The notes below the pieces were generated by a model. It had not been told where the DNA came from and did not search any database. It saw only the letters and a program-made list of their open reading frames with translations. Shown one piece after another: positions 23,750-33,900 of a stretch of DNA of 64,000 nt; position 1 is the stretch's first letter; the number at the start of each line of letters is the position of its first letter. Origin of the DNA: Lentzea sp. NBRC 102530 (lineage in GTDB: Bacteria > Actinomycetota > Actinomycetes > Mycobacteriales > Pseudonocardiaceae). Position numbers and translations under genes: made by a program. Location: positions 434,001 to 498,000 of the forward strand of contig NZ_BSTF01000001.1 in the NCBI RefSeq assembly GCF_030269365.1. Direction: 5' to 3'.

Positions 23750-23760
23750 GGTTCCGGGCA

Positions 23761-23811
23761 GAGCTCCCACATCCGGACGGCCCCGAACGGGTCTTCGCGG
23801 TGTGGGAGCTC
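23761..23811 (+). terminator. Strong hairpin after the P450
   Basis: GAGCTCCCACA (23761-23771) and TGTGGGAGCTC (23801-23811) form a perfect 11-bp stem with a 29-nt loop, 12 nt past the stop codon. The rest of the 23750-24046 gap shows nothing else I can support. Confidence 0.65.
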
Positions 23812-24046
23812 CGCCTGAGCGGCTCGGCCGCCGATCACCGATCCCCAGCTCGAACGGTGACGCGAACTCGTCCGGTCCGCGCGGCCGCCGCAGTCGTAGG
23901 AGAAACCCTCACCGGTTCCGGGGTCCCTCGGTCCGCACCCGGAAATGTTCTCGCCTCGTTCAGGCGAAACGCTCGTGCAAACCCGTGTCACGATTCCTTC
24001 GCATCGCCCAGGCGTAGCGGTACGCCCATCCGAGCAAAGGAAATTG

Positions 24047-24679
24047 ATGACCGCCAGTTGCTGTGACGCACGGATCGACGCGATGGTTCGGCCGCCTTTC
24101 GCGGCAGAACGCGGGCATTCCGCGCTGATCGCCAGCACCGACGCGCGGGTCATCTCCCAGGTGACGGAGTCACTGGTCGCGATGGGCGTCGCGGTCGTCC
24201 ACCACACGCCCGACGCGGCGTCACTGCACCGGCTGGTGCGTGCCGAGCCCGCCGGGTTCCTCGCGCTGGTCGACCTGGCGATGATCGGGCCGCACGCCGT
24301 GAACCTCGTCTGGAACCTGCGCGGAGCCGGGTGGCACCGGGTGCTGGCCGTGGTCTCGCGGCACGACCTGGCCGCTCGCACGCAGGTGGTGGCCGCGGGC
24401 GTGGACGGCGTGCTCGTGCGGCCCCACGTCCCGCAGAGCGGTGGCGACTGGATGACCCGCGCGCTGAACGGCGAGCTGCCCGCGAGCGACCTCACCGAGC
24501 GCGAGATCGAGGTCATGCGGCTGGTGGCGTCCGGCCACACCAACACCGAGATCGCGAAGGCCCTCGGATTGTCGCCCCTGACCGTGAAGTCGCATTTGGA
24601 ACGCATCGGCCGCAAGGTGGGCGTGGGGGAGAGGGCCGCGATGGTGCTGCGATTGCTGCGGCAGGGGGTGATCTGGTGA
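24047..24679 (+). CDS. LuxR-type regulator with degenerate receiver-like N-terminus (RamR/AmfR-sized)
   Basis: 210 aa from ATG 24047 (AAAGG upstream). The N-terminal 130 residues look like a response-regulator receiver (ALIASTDARVISQVTESL; ALVDLAMIGPHAVNLVW; VLAVVSRHDL) without the full acidic pocket. The C-terminal HTH is LTEREIEVMRLVASGHTNTEIAKALGLSPLTVKSHLERIG. Size and design resemble RamR/AmfR, the regulators of SapB-type lanthipeptide clusters, and a RamS-like peptide gene lies 3 kb downstream. The link is inferred. No cognate kinase is adjacent. Confidence 0.82.
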   Translation: MTASCCDARIDAMVRPPFAAERGHSALIASTDARVISQVTESLVAMGVAVVHHTPDAASLHRLVRAEPAGFLALVDLAMIGPHAVNLVWNLRGAGWHRVLAVVSRHDLAARTQVVAAGVDGVLVRPHVPQSGGDWMTRALNGELPASDLTEREIEVMRLVASGHTNTEIAKALGLSPLTVKSHLERIGRKVGVGERAAMVLRLLRQGVIW

Positions 24680-24760
24680 TCGCGAGAACACCGCGGCGGT
24701 TGGCGCGGAAACCTGCTCAGCGCTTTCCGAATTGAGAAGGCGGCACTCCCCGAGCGGTTT

Positions 24761-25444
24761 TCACCGCGTGCCTGATTTGCCGCTCCTGCTCGCCCTGGTG
24801 CGGGAGGCGCTCGTGCCCGGTGGCGCACCGCGTTGCGCGGCGCGGGGTTCGCCGGTCCGCCGCAACGCCGTGCGCAACGTGGCCAGCGCGCGGTGCTGGC
24901 TGACCCGCACCGCCCCGGGAGTGGAGCCGACCGCCCGGGCGGTCTCGTCGCTGGACAACCCGACGACGAGCCGCAGGAGCACGATCTCCCGCTGCCGTGC
25001 GGGCAGTTCTGCCAGCACCTCGTCGAGCTTCGCCGCCAGTTCGGCCTGGAGCAGCAGCCGTTCGGGCTCTTCCTCGGCGCGGCGGTCGTCCAGGGGTTCC
25101 GCGGTCGGTTCCGTCCGGTCCCGTTTCGCCGCGCGCATCGCGTCGGCGACCTTGTGGGCGGCGATGCCGTAGACGAACGGCAGGAACGGCAGGTTCTGCT
25201 CGCGCAGCCCGGGCAACGCCTTCAGGACGCCGAGGCTGATCTCCTGCGCGATGTCCTCAGGGGTGAGGAACGAGCAGCCGGGGCCGCGCACCCGTGCGCG
25301 GCAGTACCGGATCACCAACGGCTGGAGGTGCGTCAGCAGGCGCGTGACGGCCCGTTCGTCCCCTTCGGCCGCCGCCCGCACGTCGGCGTCGACATCGTCG
25401 TTCCAGTACGGGATTCCCGCGACTGAACTCATCTGTGGTGCCAT
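24761..25444 (-). CDS. SigD/ShbA-like ECF RNA polymerase sigma factor
   Basis: 227 aa from ATG 25444 (GGAG upstream on the minus strand; ATG 25432 is an alternative). Region 2: VDADVRAAAEGDERAVTRLL, VIRYCRARV, FLTPEDIAQEISLGVL, FLPFVYGIAAHKVADAMRAAKRDR. Region 4: LPARQREIVLLRLVVGLSSDETARAVGSTPGAVRVSQHRALA. This pattern matches mycobacterial SigD and Streptomyces ShbA, the latter controlling the principal sigma gene. A basic Ala/Arg/Ser-rich tail of about 35 residues follows. No anti-sigma gene is adjacent. It converges on the upstream LuxR-type gene. Confidence 0.87.
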   Translation of the reverse strand: MAPQMSSVAGIPYWNDDVDADVRAAAEGDERAVTRLLTHLQPLVIRYCRARVRGPGCSFLTPEDIAQEISLGVLKALPGLREQNLPFLPFVYGIAAHKVADAMRAAKRDRTEPTAEPLDDRRAEEEPERLLLQAELAAKLDEVLAELPARQREIVLLRLVVGLSSDETARAVGSTPGAVRVSQHRALATLRTALRRTGEPRAAQRGAPPGTSASRTRASRSGKSGTR

Positions 25445-25826
25445 GATCGTGCACTCCGGACTCGGCTCGCCGGCCGATCGCGACCTGAACGGTGAGCGTT
25501 CTCCGAACACTGGACCGCAAAGCCGCAGCGGAACAAAGGCCCTCGGGGAAAACCGGGCCGAACGGAGAAAGCCTTCGGTACGTACGGCCGCGATCTGCGC
25601 CACAGGCCGACTCGGAGTCCACTGAGGACTGATGGCGTCTCACTTGGTGGTGCCGGGGAGTGTCCGCGAGTGCAGGGTGTCCGGAAGAAAGCACAGCGCC
25701 TCACCGCACGGCCGGGACGGGGGTTGCCGCCGCTCTACAGTCCGGCTGTCGGCACCACCTCTGCTCGGTTCACCTCACCCGATCTGCCGGACCAGCCCTC
25801 GCTCCGGCAGGTGGGAGGAAGGATTC
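25445..25826. other. Divergent intergenic region between sigma factor and second LuxR-type gene
   Basis: 382 bp that must contain both divergent promoters. I see no convincing -35/-10 pair, inverted repeat or RNA structure; GGAGGAAGGA at the right edge is the Shine-Dalgarno of the following gene. Confidence 0.5.
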
Positions 25827-26426
25827 GTGTTGTTCCCCTTCCCTCTCGCGTCCCGGTCCACCGATCGCGCGCGAGGTGCGTTCTCCGCGCTGGTGGTGAC
25901 GACCGATCGCGTGTTCGGCGCCCAGCAGGCAGGTGCCCTGAGGCGCGCCGGCGCGCGCCCGGTCCACGTGGTGCGGACGATCAGGGAGCCGAAAGGCACC
26001 GCGGCGTCCGAGACGCGGGACCTCGCGCTGGTCGACCTCGACCTGCCCCACGGCACCGCGACGGGGCTCATCGCCGAGTTGAGGAACCACGGCTGGCGCA
26101 ACATCGTGGCCGTGCTCTCGCCCGGCTCGAGCCACCTGACCGGTGCCGCCGTGCGGAGCGGGGCGGGGTCGTTCCTGATGAAGCCCGCGGATTTCGTGGA
26201 ACCCGCGGAGCCGTGGCGCCAGAACCGGATCGGTGCGCTCTCGGCCCACGAGCTGCGAGCGCTGAAGCTCCTGGCCGACGGGTCCACGGATGCCGCGATC
26301 GGCCGGGAGATCGGCGTCTCCACGGTGCGGGCCACGGGGCTCGTCCGGCGGGCGCGGGCCAAGTTCGGAGCGCGCGACCGCGCGCACCTCGTCAGCAAGG
26401 CCATCCGCGCCAACATCATCGACTGA
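25827..26426 (+). CDS. Second LuxR-type regulator with receiver-like N-terminus
   Basis: 199 aa from GTG 25827, chosen for GGAGGAAGGA. The layout is as in the first LuxR-type protein: a receiver-like half (ALVVTTDRVFGAQQAGAL; LALVDLDLPHGTATGLIAEL; NIVAVLSPGSS; FLMKPADF) and a C-terminal HTH (LSAHELRALKLLADGSTDAAIGREIGVSTVRATGLV). VDLDLP keeps the phospho-acceptor-type Asp, so phosphorylation is possible. It is 17 nt upstream of the O-methyltransferase gene and probably in one transcript with it. Confidence 0.8.
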   Translation: MLFPFPLASRSTDRARGAFSALVVTTDRVFGAQQAGALRRAGARPVHVVRTIREPKGTAASETRDLALVDLDLPHGTATGLIAELRNHGWRNIVAVLSPGSSHLTGAAVRSGAGSFLMKPADFVEPAEPWRQNRIGALSAHELRALKLLADGSTDAAIGREIGVSTVRATGLVRRARAKFGARDRAHLVSKAIRANIID

Positions 26427-26443
26427 GGCGGAGAACACTCGTC

Positions 26444-27487
26444 ATGGACAAGCCGAAAGGTGCTCGGGCCGAGGACTCCGCGGCGCTGCTGGAACTCGCC
26501 GAGGCCTCGATCGGGTCCCGCGTGCTGCAGATCGTGGCCGAGCTGGGCATCGCCGACCACTTCCCGGAGGGACCTGCGGAACCGGGGTGGCTGGCCGCGA
26601 GGACGGGCGCCGACGAGGACACGCTCGTCAGCTTCCTGCGCCTGCTGGCCGGACACGGTGTCTTCCGCGAACTGCCCGGCGGGACGTTCGAGCTCACGTC
26701 CAGGGGCGCGTTGCTCCGCTCCGACGACCCGTCCTCGCTGCGTGACGTCGTCCGGCTGCACGGCTTCAACTACCCCGTGCTGGAACACGCCGGGTACAGC
26801 CTGCGCACCGGCGAGCCCGCTTTCCCGAGCCTCAGAGGACAGACGTTCTTCGAACACCTGCGGGACAACCCCGGGCAGGGGACCGTCTTCGGCGCAGCGA
26901 TGGCCGGCCTCAGCCGTGCGGAGCGAGAGGACGTGCTCACGGGGTACGACTTCTCGCCGTACCGGCACGTCGTCGACGTCGGCGGTGGCGACGGGACGCT
27001 GCTCGCCTCGATCCTGCGTACGCATCCGGAGGCGTCCGGCACCCTGTTCGACCAGCCCCACGTCGTTCCGTCGGCCGAGCGCACGCGGGACGACCTCCGG
27101 TTGCACGGACGCATGGACGTCGTCGCCGGGGACTTCTTCACCGACGTCGTGCCGAAGGGCGATCTGCACGTCCTCAAGTCGATCATCCACGACTGGTCGC
27201 GGCCGGAGGCGGAGGTGATCCTGCGCCACTGCCGCGAAGCGATGTCCGACGGGGGCAGGCTCGTGCTCTTCGAACGCGTGCTGCTGCCGGACAACGCACC
27301 CAGCCAGACGAAGTCGTGGGACGTCCTCATGCGCGTCCTCCTGGGCGGCGCGGAACGCACCGTCGCGGAGTTCCAGGACCTCTTCGAGAGCTGCGGTCTC
27401 GCGTTCGAGCAGGCGACCAGGGTCGGCCCGGCGATGTTCGTCGTCGAAGCGGTGCGCTCAGTGAGCACCGGTCACGCGATCGAGTGA
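26444..27487 (+). CDS. SAM-dependent O-methyltransferase (PF00891-type)
   Basis: 347 aa from ATG 26444. A winged-helix dimerisation domain comes first (RVLQIVAELGIADHF; FLRLLAGHGVFREL), then the Rossmann domain with SAM motif VVDVGGGDGTLLASIL near residue 176, FDQPHVV, GDFFTDVVPKGDLHVLKSIIHDW and DGGRLVLFERVL. The His-Asp pair in IIHDW is the usual catalytic base region. These enzymes methylate phenolic or hydroxyl groups of natural products. The position, in line with a regulator and just before the lanthipeptide-like gene, permits a tailoring role there or in the damaged upstream cluster. Confidence 0.87.
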   Translation: MDKPKGARAEDSAALLELAEASIGSRVLQIVAELGIADHFPEGPAEPGWLAARTGADEDTLVSFLRLLAGHGVFRELPGGTFELTSRGALLRSDDPSSLRDVVRLHGFNYPVLEHAGYSLRTGEPAFPSLRGQTFFEHLRDNPGQGTVFGAAMAGLSRAEREDVLTGYDFSPYRHVVDVGGGDGTLLASILRTHPEASGTLFDQPHVVPSAERTRDDLRLHGRMDVVAGDFFTDVVPKGDLHVLKSIIHDWSRPEAEVILRHCREAMSDGGRLVLFERVLLPDNAPSQTKSWDVLMRVLLGGAERTVAEFQDLFESCGLAFEQATRVGPAMFVVEAVRSVSTGHAIE

Positions 27488-27589
27488 TCCGTTGCCCGGC
27501 GGGTGTCGCCGACGTGGGATCTGGCAAGCCTCCACGTGAGAGCGATGATCACGTCGTTACTGAATCCCCGTCACCACAAGGAGATCAGC

Positions 27590-27700
27590 GTGCAGCACGT
27601 GCTCGAACTACAGGCGATGGAAGCCACGGACCAGGACCACCTGCCCGAGGTCGTCAACGGGTCGACGATCAGCCTCCTGTTGTGCCAGGACGACTTCTAG
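27590..27700 (+). CDS. RamS/AmfS-like class III lanthipeptide precursor peptide
   Basis: 36 aa from GTG 27590, with AAGGAG six bases upstream; the longer in-frame extension is not supported. The leader contains VLELQAME, matching the LFDLQ-[AS]-ME leader box of SapB-type precursors that LanKC synthetases recognise. After PEVVNG the core reads STISLLLCQDDF. S25-x2-S28-x3-C32 is the labionin/lanthionine motif of class III peptides, and the SLLLC string is that of RamS. RamS and AmfS have two such rings; this core has one and ends four residues later. No LanKC, protease or exporter gene is visible here, so maturation would have to occur in trans. A strong terminator follows. Confidence 0.75.
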   Translation: MQHVLELQAMEATDQDHLPEVVNGSTISLLLCQDDF

Positions 27701-27718
27701 ACCGATCGCATCGGGAAG

Positions 27719-27762
27719 GCACGTGCGGACCACCACTTCGTCGGCGGTCCGCACGTGCTTTC
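27719..27762 (+). terminator. Strong rho-independent-type terminator after the peptide gene
   Basis: GCACGTGCGGACC (27719-27731) pairs perfectly with GGTCCGCACGTGC (27746-27758), followed by TTTCCTC. It isolates the small peptide gene from the giant gene downstream. Confidence 0.8.
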
Positions 27763-27938
27763 CTCGTGAGGGAAGACCCTTCTTTCGCGACCTGACCCGC
27801 CGTCCGTGGATCGGGTGCTGCTCAGCCAACCGTGATTCGGGCACGAAACAGTGTCGTTGGTCCAGAGCTGCTGCACCTTCTCATCCAATGTGGACTTTCG
27901 ATGCGGGTTGATCCGCCGTTGGGTGGTCCCATGCAGGG

Positions 27939-30900
27939 GTGAGCGGTGCCGAAGACACGACCCACCTGCCTGCTGCCCTGCAGAAGTTCTTCCAGGTCGT
28001 GCTGGGCATGGAGTGGCCGGAGGCGAGCGAGGGCGGCCTGACGCGGCTGCGGCACGCCTGGTGGGACGCGGCCTCGGCGGCGGAGGACTTCGCGGACCTG
28101 GTGAGCGCGGACTCGGTCGCGCTGGCCCGGGTGCTGCACGGGGAACTGGGCGACCAGGTCGTGGACCACCTGCGCGCCGACCTCGCGACCGGAGTCGCCG
28201 AACTGGTCGCGGGCATGCGGGACCTGTCGCGTGCGGCGGAGAAGGCGGCCGCCGACGTGCGGAAGGCCAAGATCATGCTGATCGCGATGGCCGCGCTGGC
28301 GCTGGCCACGGTGATCTCGTTGCTGTACTCGCTGATCTTCTCGTTCATGATCCCGGCGGTGGAGGCGGCGGCGCAGGTCGGCCTGCGCCTCGTCCTGCGC
28401 GAGCTGGCCGCCAAGCTGTCGTCGTTGTCAGTGCGCGCGGTGGGCACGGCCGCGGCGAAGCCGGCCGTGGACGCGGCGAAGTTCGGCGCGTTCGGTGCCG
28501 CGTTCATGGGAGGGCTCGACGGCGGGATCCAGCTCGGGCAGATCGCCGCGGACCAGCGGCACGGTTTCGACTGGGAGTCGTTGAAGGGTTCCGTGATCGG
28601 TGGCGTCATCGGCGGCGCTGCCGGCGGTGTGGCACACGGGTTGTCGCGCGGTGTCGTGTCCGGGCTGTCGGCGCAGGCGCGGAGCCGGGTGACCGGCTCG
28701 GTGCGGGCGTTGGGCCACTTCGGTTACGCGTCAGCGCAGGTGGCTTCGGCCGGGGTGAGCAACCCGCTGATCAACGTCGCGACCGGGATGCGCGGCAACG
28801 TCTGGGACGGCATCATCGGCGCCGCGTCCCGGGCCGGCGGCGTGCGGACTCCGACCACCGGCGCGTCGGGCAGTCCGGACGTCTCCACGTTCAGCGTTCC
28901 CGGCATCGAGCTGGACCTGGTGCGGAACAGCGTTCTGTCGCTGGAACAAGAGGTGCGGGCCGCGGCCGACCGGGTCGGTGGCGGACCGGCTCCGGCCCTG
29001 ACGTCCGACTACCACGTCGAGTCCGCCGGGGGCGCGGTCTTCGCCGCGGTGAAGCCTTCGGACGCCCCGGCACACCCCGAGATCCGCGTCGCGCGGGACG
29101 GCACGCTGGCGATCAACGGCTGGAGGTCGGTCGCCGGCGCCGGACCGGTGACCGAGGCGCGGGAGTTCTTCGCCACGCCGGAGGTGCTGGACGCCGCACG
29201 GAAGGCGTTGCAGCGCTTGGGGAGCCGCGTCGGGCTGGTCGTGGACGACACCCGGATCGTGCTCGGCGACGGCACGCGGCAGGTGCTGCACCGCGTGGTG
29301 CCGAGGACCGAGGCCCTCACGACCGATGCTTCCCACGACGTTGCCCGCGTGGTGCAGAACGGCCGTCCCGACACCCTGGTCCTCGGCAGCGGTGAGCGGA
29401 CGGCGTTCGCGCCGATGAGCGTGGACGGTCGCGACGTGACCGGCGCCCAGCACCTCGCCGAAGGACTGGTGGAGACCTCTGCGAACGGCGAGGCGGCCGG
29501 TCTGACGCCCGGCAGGGCCGCCGAGTTCGCAGGCCGCGCCCAGCCCGGCACCGACGGCGCTCCGCTGCCGGGACGGCGCTACGCCGAGCTGGTCGCGAAC
29601 AGGCCGTTGCTGGACCAGGTGTCGCGGAACGCGGGCGTCAACCAGCACGCCTGGGCGAAGCCGGGGCAGATGTACGTCGCTGCCTCGATCCCCGACCACG
29701 GCCGACCGCCGGTCGCGGGAGAGCGGGCCCACCACTTCGCCACCGTGATCGCCGAGAGCGCGGACGGGCGGTCCCAGATCACGCTGGAGAACCACTCCCG
29801 CGCGGGCGAGTCGCGCGAGACCGTGCGCGCGGCCATCGACGCCGAACTGCGGCACGGCAGCGGCGATCCGGCGCTCGCCGAGGCGTTGCGAGGCGTTCGG
29901 CAGACCGGCTTCGACGGCGCGGACCCGATCGCGCGAGCCCGTGCGTGGCAGGCGGTGGTGACGCACCTCGACCTCCCGCCGGCGGCGGAGCAGTGGCACT
30001 TCCGCATGTACACCAGGGAACCCGGCGAGACCTTCTTCGACCAGCACAGCACCGCCGCCGCCCCGCTCGTCACCGTGGCGGCGGGCGGTCTGTCGGACGT
30101 CTCGCCGGTGACCGTCGGATTCGACCAGGGGCAGCGCACGGCGACGGCCGACGCGCTCGCCGGGGTGCGGGCGACCGCACGTGACGTGGCCAGGGCGGCC
30201 GTCGCGAGGGCGGACCTCGGTCTGCCGCCCCCGCGGGTGACCGTCAGCGGGTTCAGCGCCGGCAGGACCGGCCTGGCCGACGCCCTCGCCAGGGGCAGGG
30301 CCGAGAACGTGCTGGCCGCGTTCCAGGAGGCGGCGGCGGGGGAGCTGCACCGGTTGCAGGGCAACGAGAAGACCGTCGAGTCCATCGCCGGACACGTCGA
30401 ACTCGGCACGGGCCACGACCGCACGGCGACGCTGGAGGTCTCGTTCGACGAACCGGCGCGGGACGCACGGCACGAGGTCGCGCTGACCTACGACCGCGTC
30501 GCCCACGGCCTGCCGGAACTCGTCCTGGCACCGCACGACCTGCGGTCGAGGATCGAGGAGTTCGACGCGCTGGCGGACAGGTTCGACCACCACGCACCCT
30601 CCGCCGGCACCCGCGACCGGCTCACCGGCGTCAACAGCGCTCTCGCCGCGGTGACCGATCCGGTGCTCAGGAACGCGGTCCGCACGTTCGTCACCGACGC
30701 CCTGCTGGCCTCCACCCTGGCCCCGGTCAGGGAGACGACCCTGCGCCTGGTCCCCGCGAACCGGCTCGACCAGCTGCTCGACGACCTGACGACGGAACTG
30801 GCGAACGGCCGGGACCCGTTCACGGCACGGTCCTCCCCGCTGCACGGCCTGGCGGCACCGGAGAACGCGCCACTCCCGGTCCGGCTCGCGCACCTCGCCC

Positions 30901-33900
30901 TGACGAACCTCAGCCCGTCCGCACGCGACGCCGTCACCGCGAGCCCGTTGTTCACCGCGCTGGCCGCGACACCGGAGGCGCTCACCGAGTCCCTGTTCGC
31001 GGCGACCGGGTTCGAGGAGCAGCACTTCATCACGACGTGCGTCCCCGCCGCCGTGAACAGCGCGGTGCGCGCCAAGGTGCCCACCCTCGCGTCGTTGCTG
31101 CACATCGGACGGTCCGTGGCGGACACGACCGAGCACCGGATCACGCGGGCGAGCCCGGAGGCCAGGCAGAAGGCGGACCGGCTGTTCGGCCGGAGCCAGG
31201 AAACCATGGTGCGCAAGCGGATCGCGGACGCACGGGCGGAGTTCACGGCCGTCGAGGACCGGGCGTTGCGACTCGTACGAGGGGAACAGTCCCCTGCCGC
31301 GCGGCAGGAGTGGCACCACCTGACCGTGCGGTGGTCGCGGACGATGCAGAAGCTCGCCGCCGCCCAGCTGGACCTGCCCGTCGTCCCGGTGCTCACGCGG
31401 AAGGTCGTCCGCGGCGACTGGACGGCGAGCGTCGCGGTGATGTCCTCGGTGTTCCTCGACCGGCCCACCCGGCGCCTCACCGGGGTCGACCACCAGAACT
31501 ACGTGGGACTGCTGCAACCCGCGCTCGCGATGGAACCGGGCGGTCACCTCTTCGGCGCGGACGAGGTCTCCACCGAGCGGTCACCGGCGGTGCCGCTGGA
31601 GGACGAGCTCACGACGCCGAACGAGGTCAACCGCTTCTGGGAGCGCGTCGCGGCGAGGGGCGGCACGGTCCTGAGCTCACCCGACCACGCCGTGCACCTC
31701 GGCACCGGGCTGGCGGACGGGAAGCGGGTGTTCGCGCTCGACGACCCCATGTACGCCCGGCCCGTGGTCCTGACCCCGGACGCGCTGCTGGCCTGGGCGG
31801 TGAAGCAGGAGGCGGCAGCGAGCCCCGCCCTGTTCGACAGGGCCCCGGACCCGGCCGGGGCGGCGCCGGAGACCACCGCGTTCCTCGGCGGCGGTACGGC
31901 CGGCGGCCCCTCGGCGCGGCACTCCACGATGCGTGGTTCCGCCGCGCGGCGGCCGGCCCGGTCCGAGACCTCGCGTGCGGCGGCCCGGTCCGAGACCTCG
32001 CGTGCGGCGGCTCGGCGGGGCACCGGCCCGGCGACGAGCCGCGCGCAGCAGTTCCCACCGCCGCCGCCGGAAGTGCTCAGGTGGTGGCCGACGGCGGACG
32101 GCCCCGCCACCTTGCGCGAGTTCCTCCAGCAGTTCGAGCTGCCACCCGGTGTCTCGCCGGAGGACACCGGCAGGGGCGGTGGCCTGACCGGCGCGATGTC
32201 GTCGTGGATCCGGGCCTGGGCGATGGGCATCGGCGCCGAGAAGCTGAAGGAGCGGGCGGTCACGCAACAGCGCCTCGTCGACCTGTCGGGCGAGCTGGTC
32301 ACCACGCGTACGTTGCAGACGTGGTTGCGGGCCGAGAGGCAGGACGTCGGCGCCGACGGCAAGCCGTTGTACAGCGCTGCCGCCGCCGCAGAACTGTCCG
32401 GCGGTGTCATGCCCGCGAAGGCCGTGAGCCACATCTGGACCACGGCGTCGAAGGGAGCCCTTCTCCAAGTACCGGAGGAGGTTCTCTCGTGGCGCCCGCG
32501 ACCAGACGGGGCACAGACGTTGCGCGGGGTCGTCGAGCAGCTCGGTCTCCCGCAGGGCGTCAGCCTCGGCCGCGACGCCGGCGGGCGGCTGAACCACGTG
32601 GTCGAGGCCTGGGTGCACGCGTGGGTGGACCGGCTGCGGACCCCGGAGAACGGCGGCGGCCCGGCGATCGACCCCGAGGGCGTCGCCGCCGCGTCCGGTG
32701 GCCTCATCACGGCCGAGCAGGTGCGGGATCGGGAGGTGGCGCAACGGCCGGTGAGCCATCCGGTGCCTCCGCGGGAGATCGTCGAGTGGAGGCCTTCGGA
32801 CGGGACGAAGACCCTGCGCGAAGCGTTCGAACGGCTCGACCTGCCACCGGGCATCTCGCTGGAACGGGACGGCACGGGCAAGCTGAACGCGGCCACGAGG
32901 TCCTGGGTCGAGGCCTGGGTGCGCGGCTTCGGCGACCGGGTGGTCGACGGGAAGGTCATCACGACCGGGAGGATCGCCGAGCTGTCGGGTGGCCTGGTCG
33001 TGCAGAACACGGTGTCGCGCTGGCTGCGGGCGGACCGGCCGGCCGCGGCGCCGCGGGAGGTGCTCGGCTGGAGGCCGGCTCCGGACGGCACCGGACCGCG
33101 CACGCTCGAGGAGTTCCTCGGGAACCACCCCCTGCCGCAGGGAGTCACGCTGGCGCGCAAGGGGAACGGCGGTCTCGTCCCGCCCCTCGACTCGTGGGTG
33201 AAGGAGTGGTTCACCACCGGCGTTCGCGAGCGTGTCCGGTCGACCGGCTTCGACGAGGCGTTGGCGGAGGTCACCGCGCTCGCCGGTGGGCTGGTCCGCA
33301 AGGAGGCGGTCGACGGCTGGGTGCGCGACATCAGGATTTCCGCACTGCCCGCCCTGCCCCAGGACGTGGCGTCGTGGCGTCCGGCAGCGGACTCACCGCG
33401 GACCCTGCGGGCACGTCTCGACGAGCTGGGCCTGCCCGTGCACGCGCACTGGGTGCGGGACTGGGTCAAGGGCATGTGGGACCGGCTCAGCGACGACACC
33501 GGCCTGCCCCTCACCGCCGCGGAGATGGCGCGGATGTCGGGTGGGCTGGCGAACGCGGAGCAGGTCGTCCGGTGGTGGCCGCGGGTCGGCGCTGAGGTCG
33601 CTGGCGCGGCGGTGACGCCGGACGACGTGCTGCACTGGCGTCCGGCGCGGGGCGGACCCGGCACGTTGCGCGAGTACCTGGGACGGCGTCCGCTGCCGGA
33701 CCGCGTCTCGTTCGAGACCGCGACGGGCCGGCTGTCGCTCGCCGCCGAGCAGTGGGTCAGGGCGTGGGCGCAGAACCTGCAGGGCGTCCTGGTGAACGGC
33801 GAGGTCCTCACACCGGCGGCGGTGGCCCGGCTCTCCGGTGACCTGGTGGTGGAGCGCACCGTGGCCTCGTGGTGGGACAAGCCGGTCGTGGTCGAACCGC

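Noticed and set aside
27504..27589. Longer in-frame start for the 36-aa peptide (65 aa)
   Set aside because: The extension has no ribosome binding site and no leader similarity, while GTG 27590 has AAGGAG at ideal spacing and begins the class III leader directly.
28731..31547. 938-aa antisense frame under the 2432-aa gene
   Set aside because: Composition is that of an antisense shadow and the plus strand carries the conserved head and domains.
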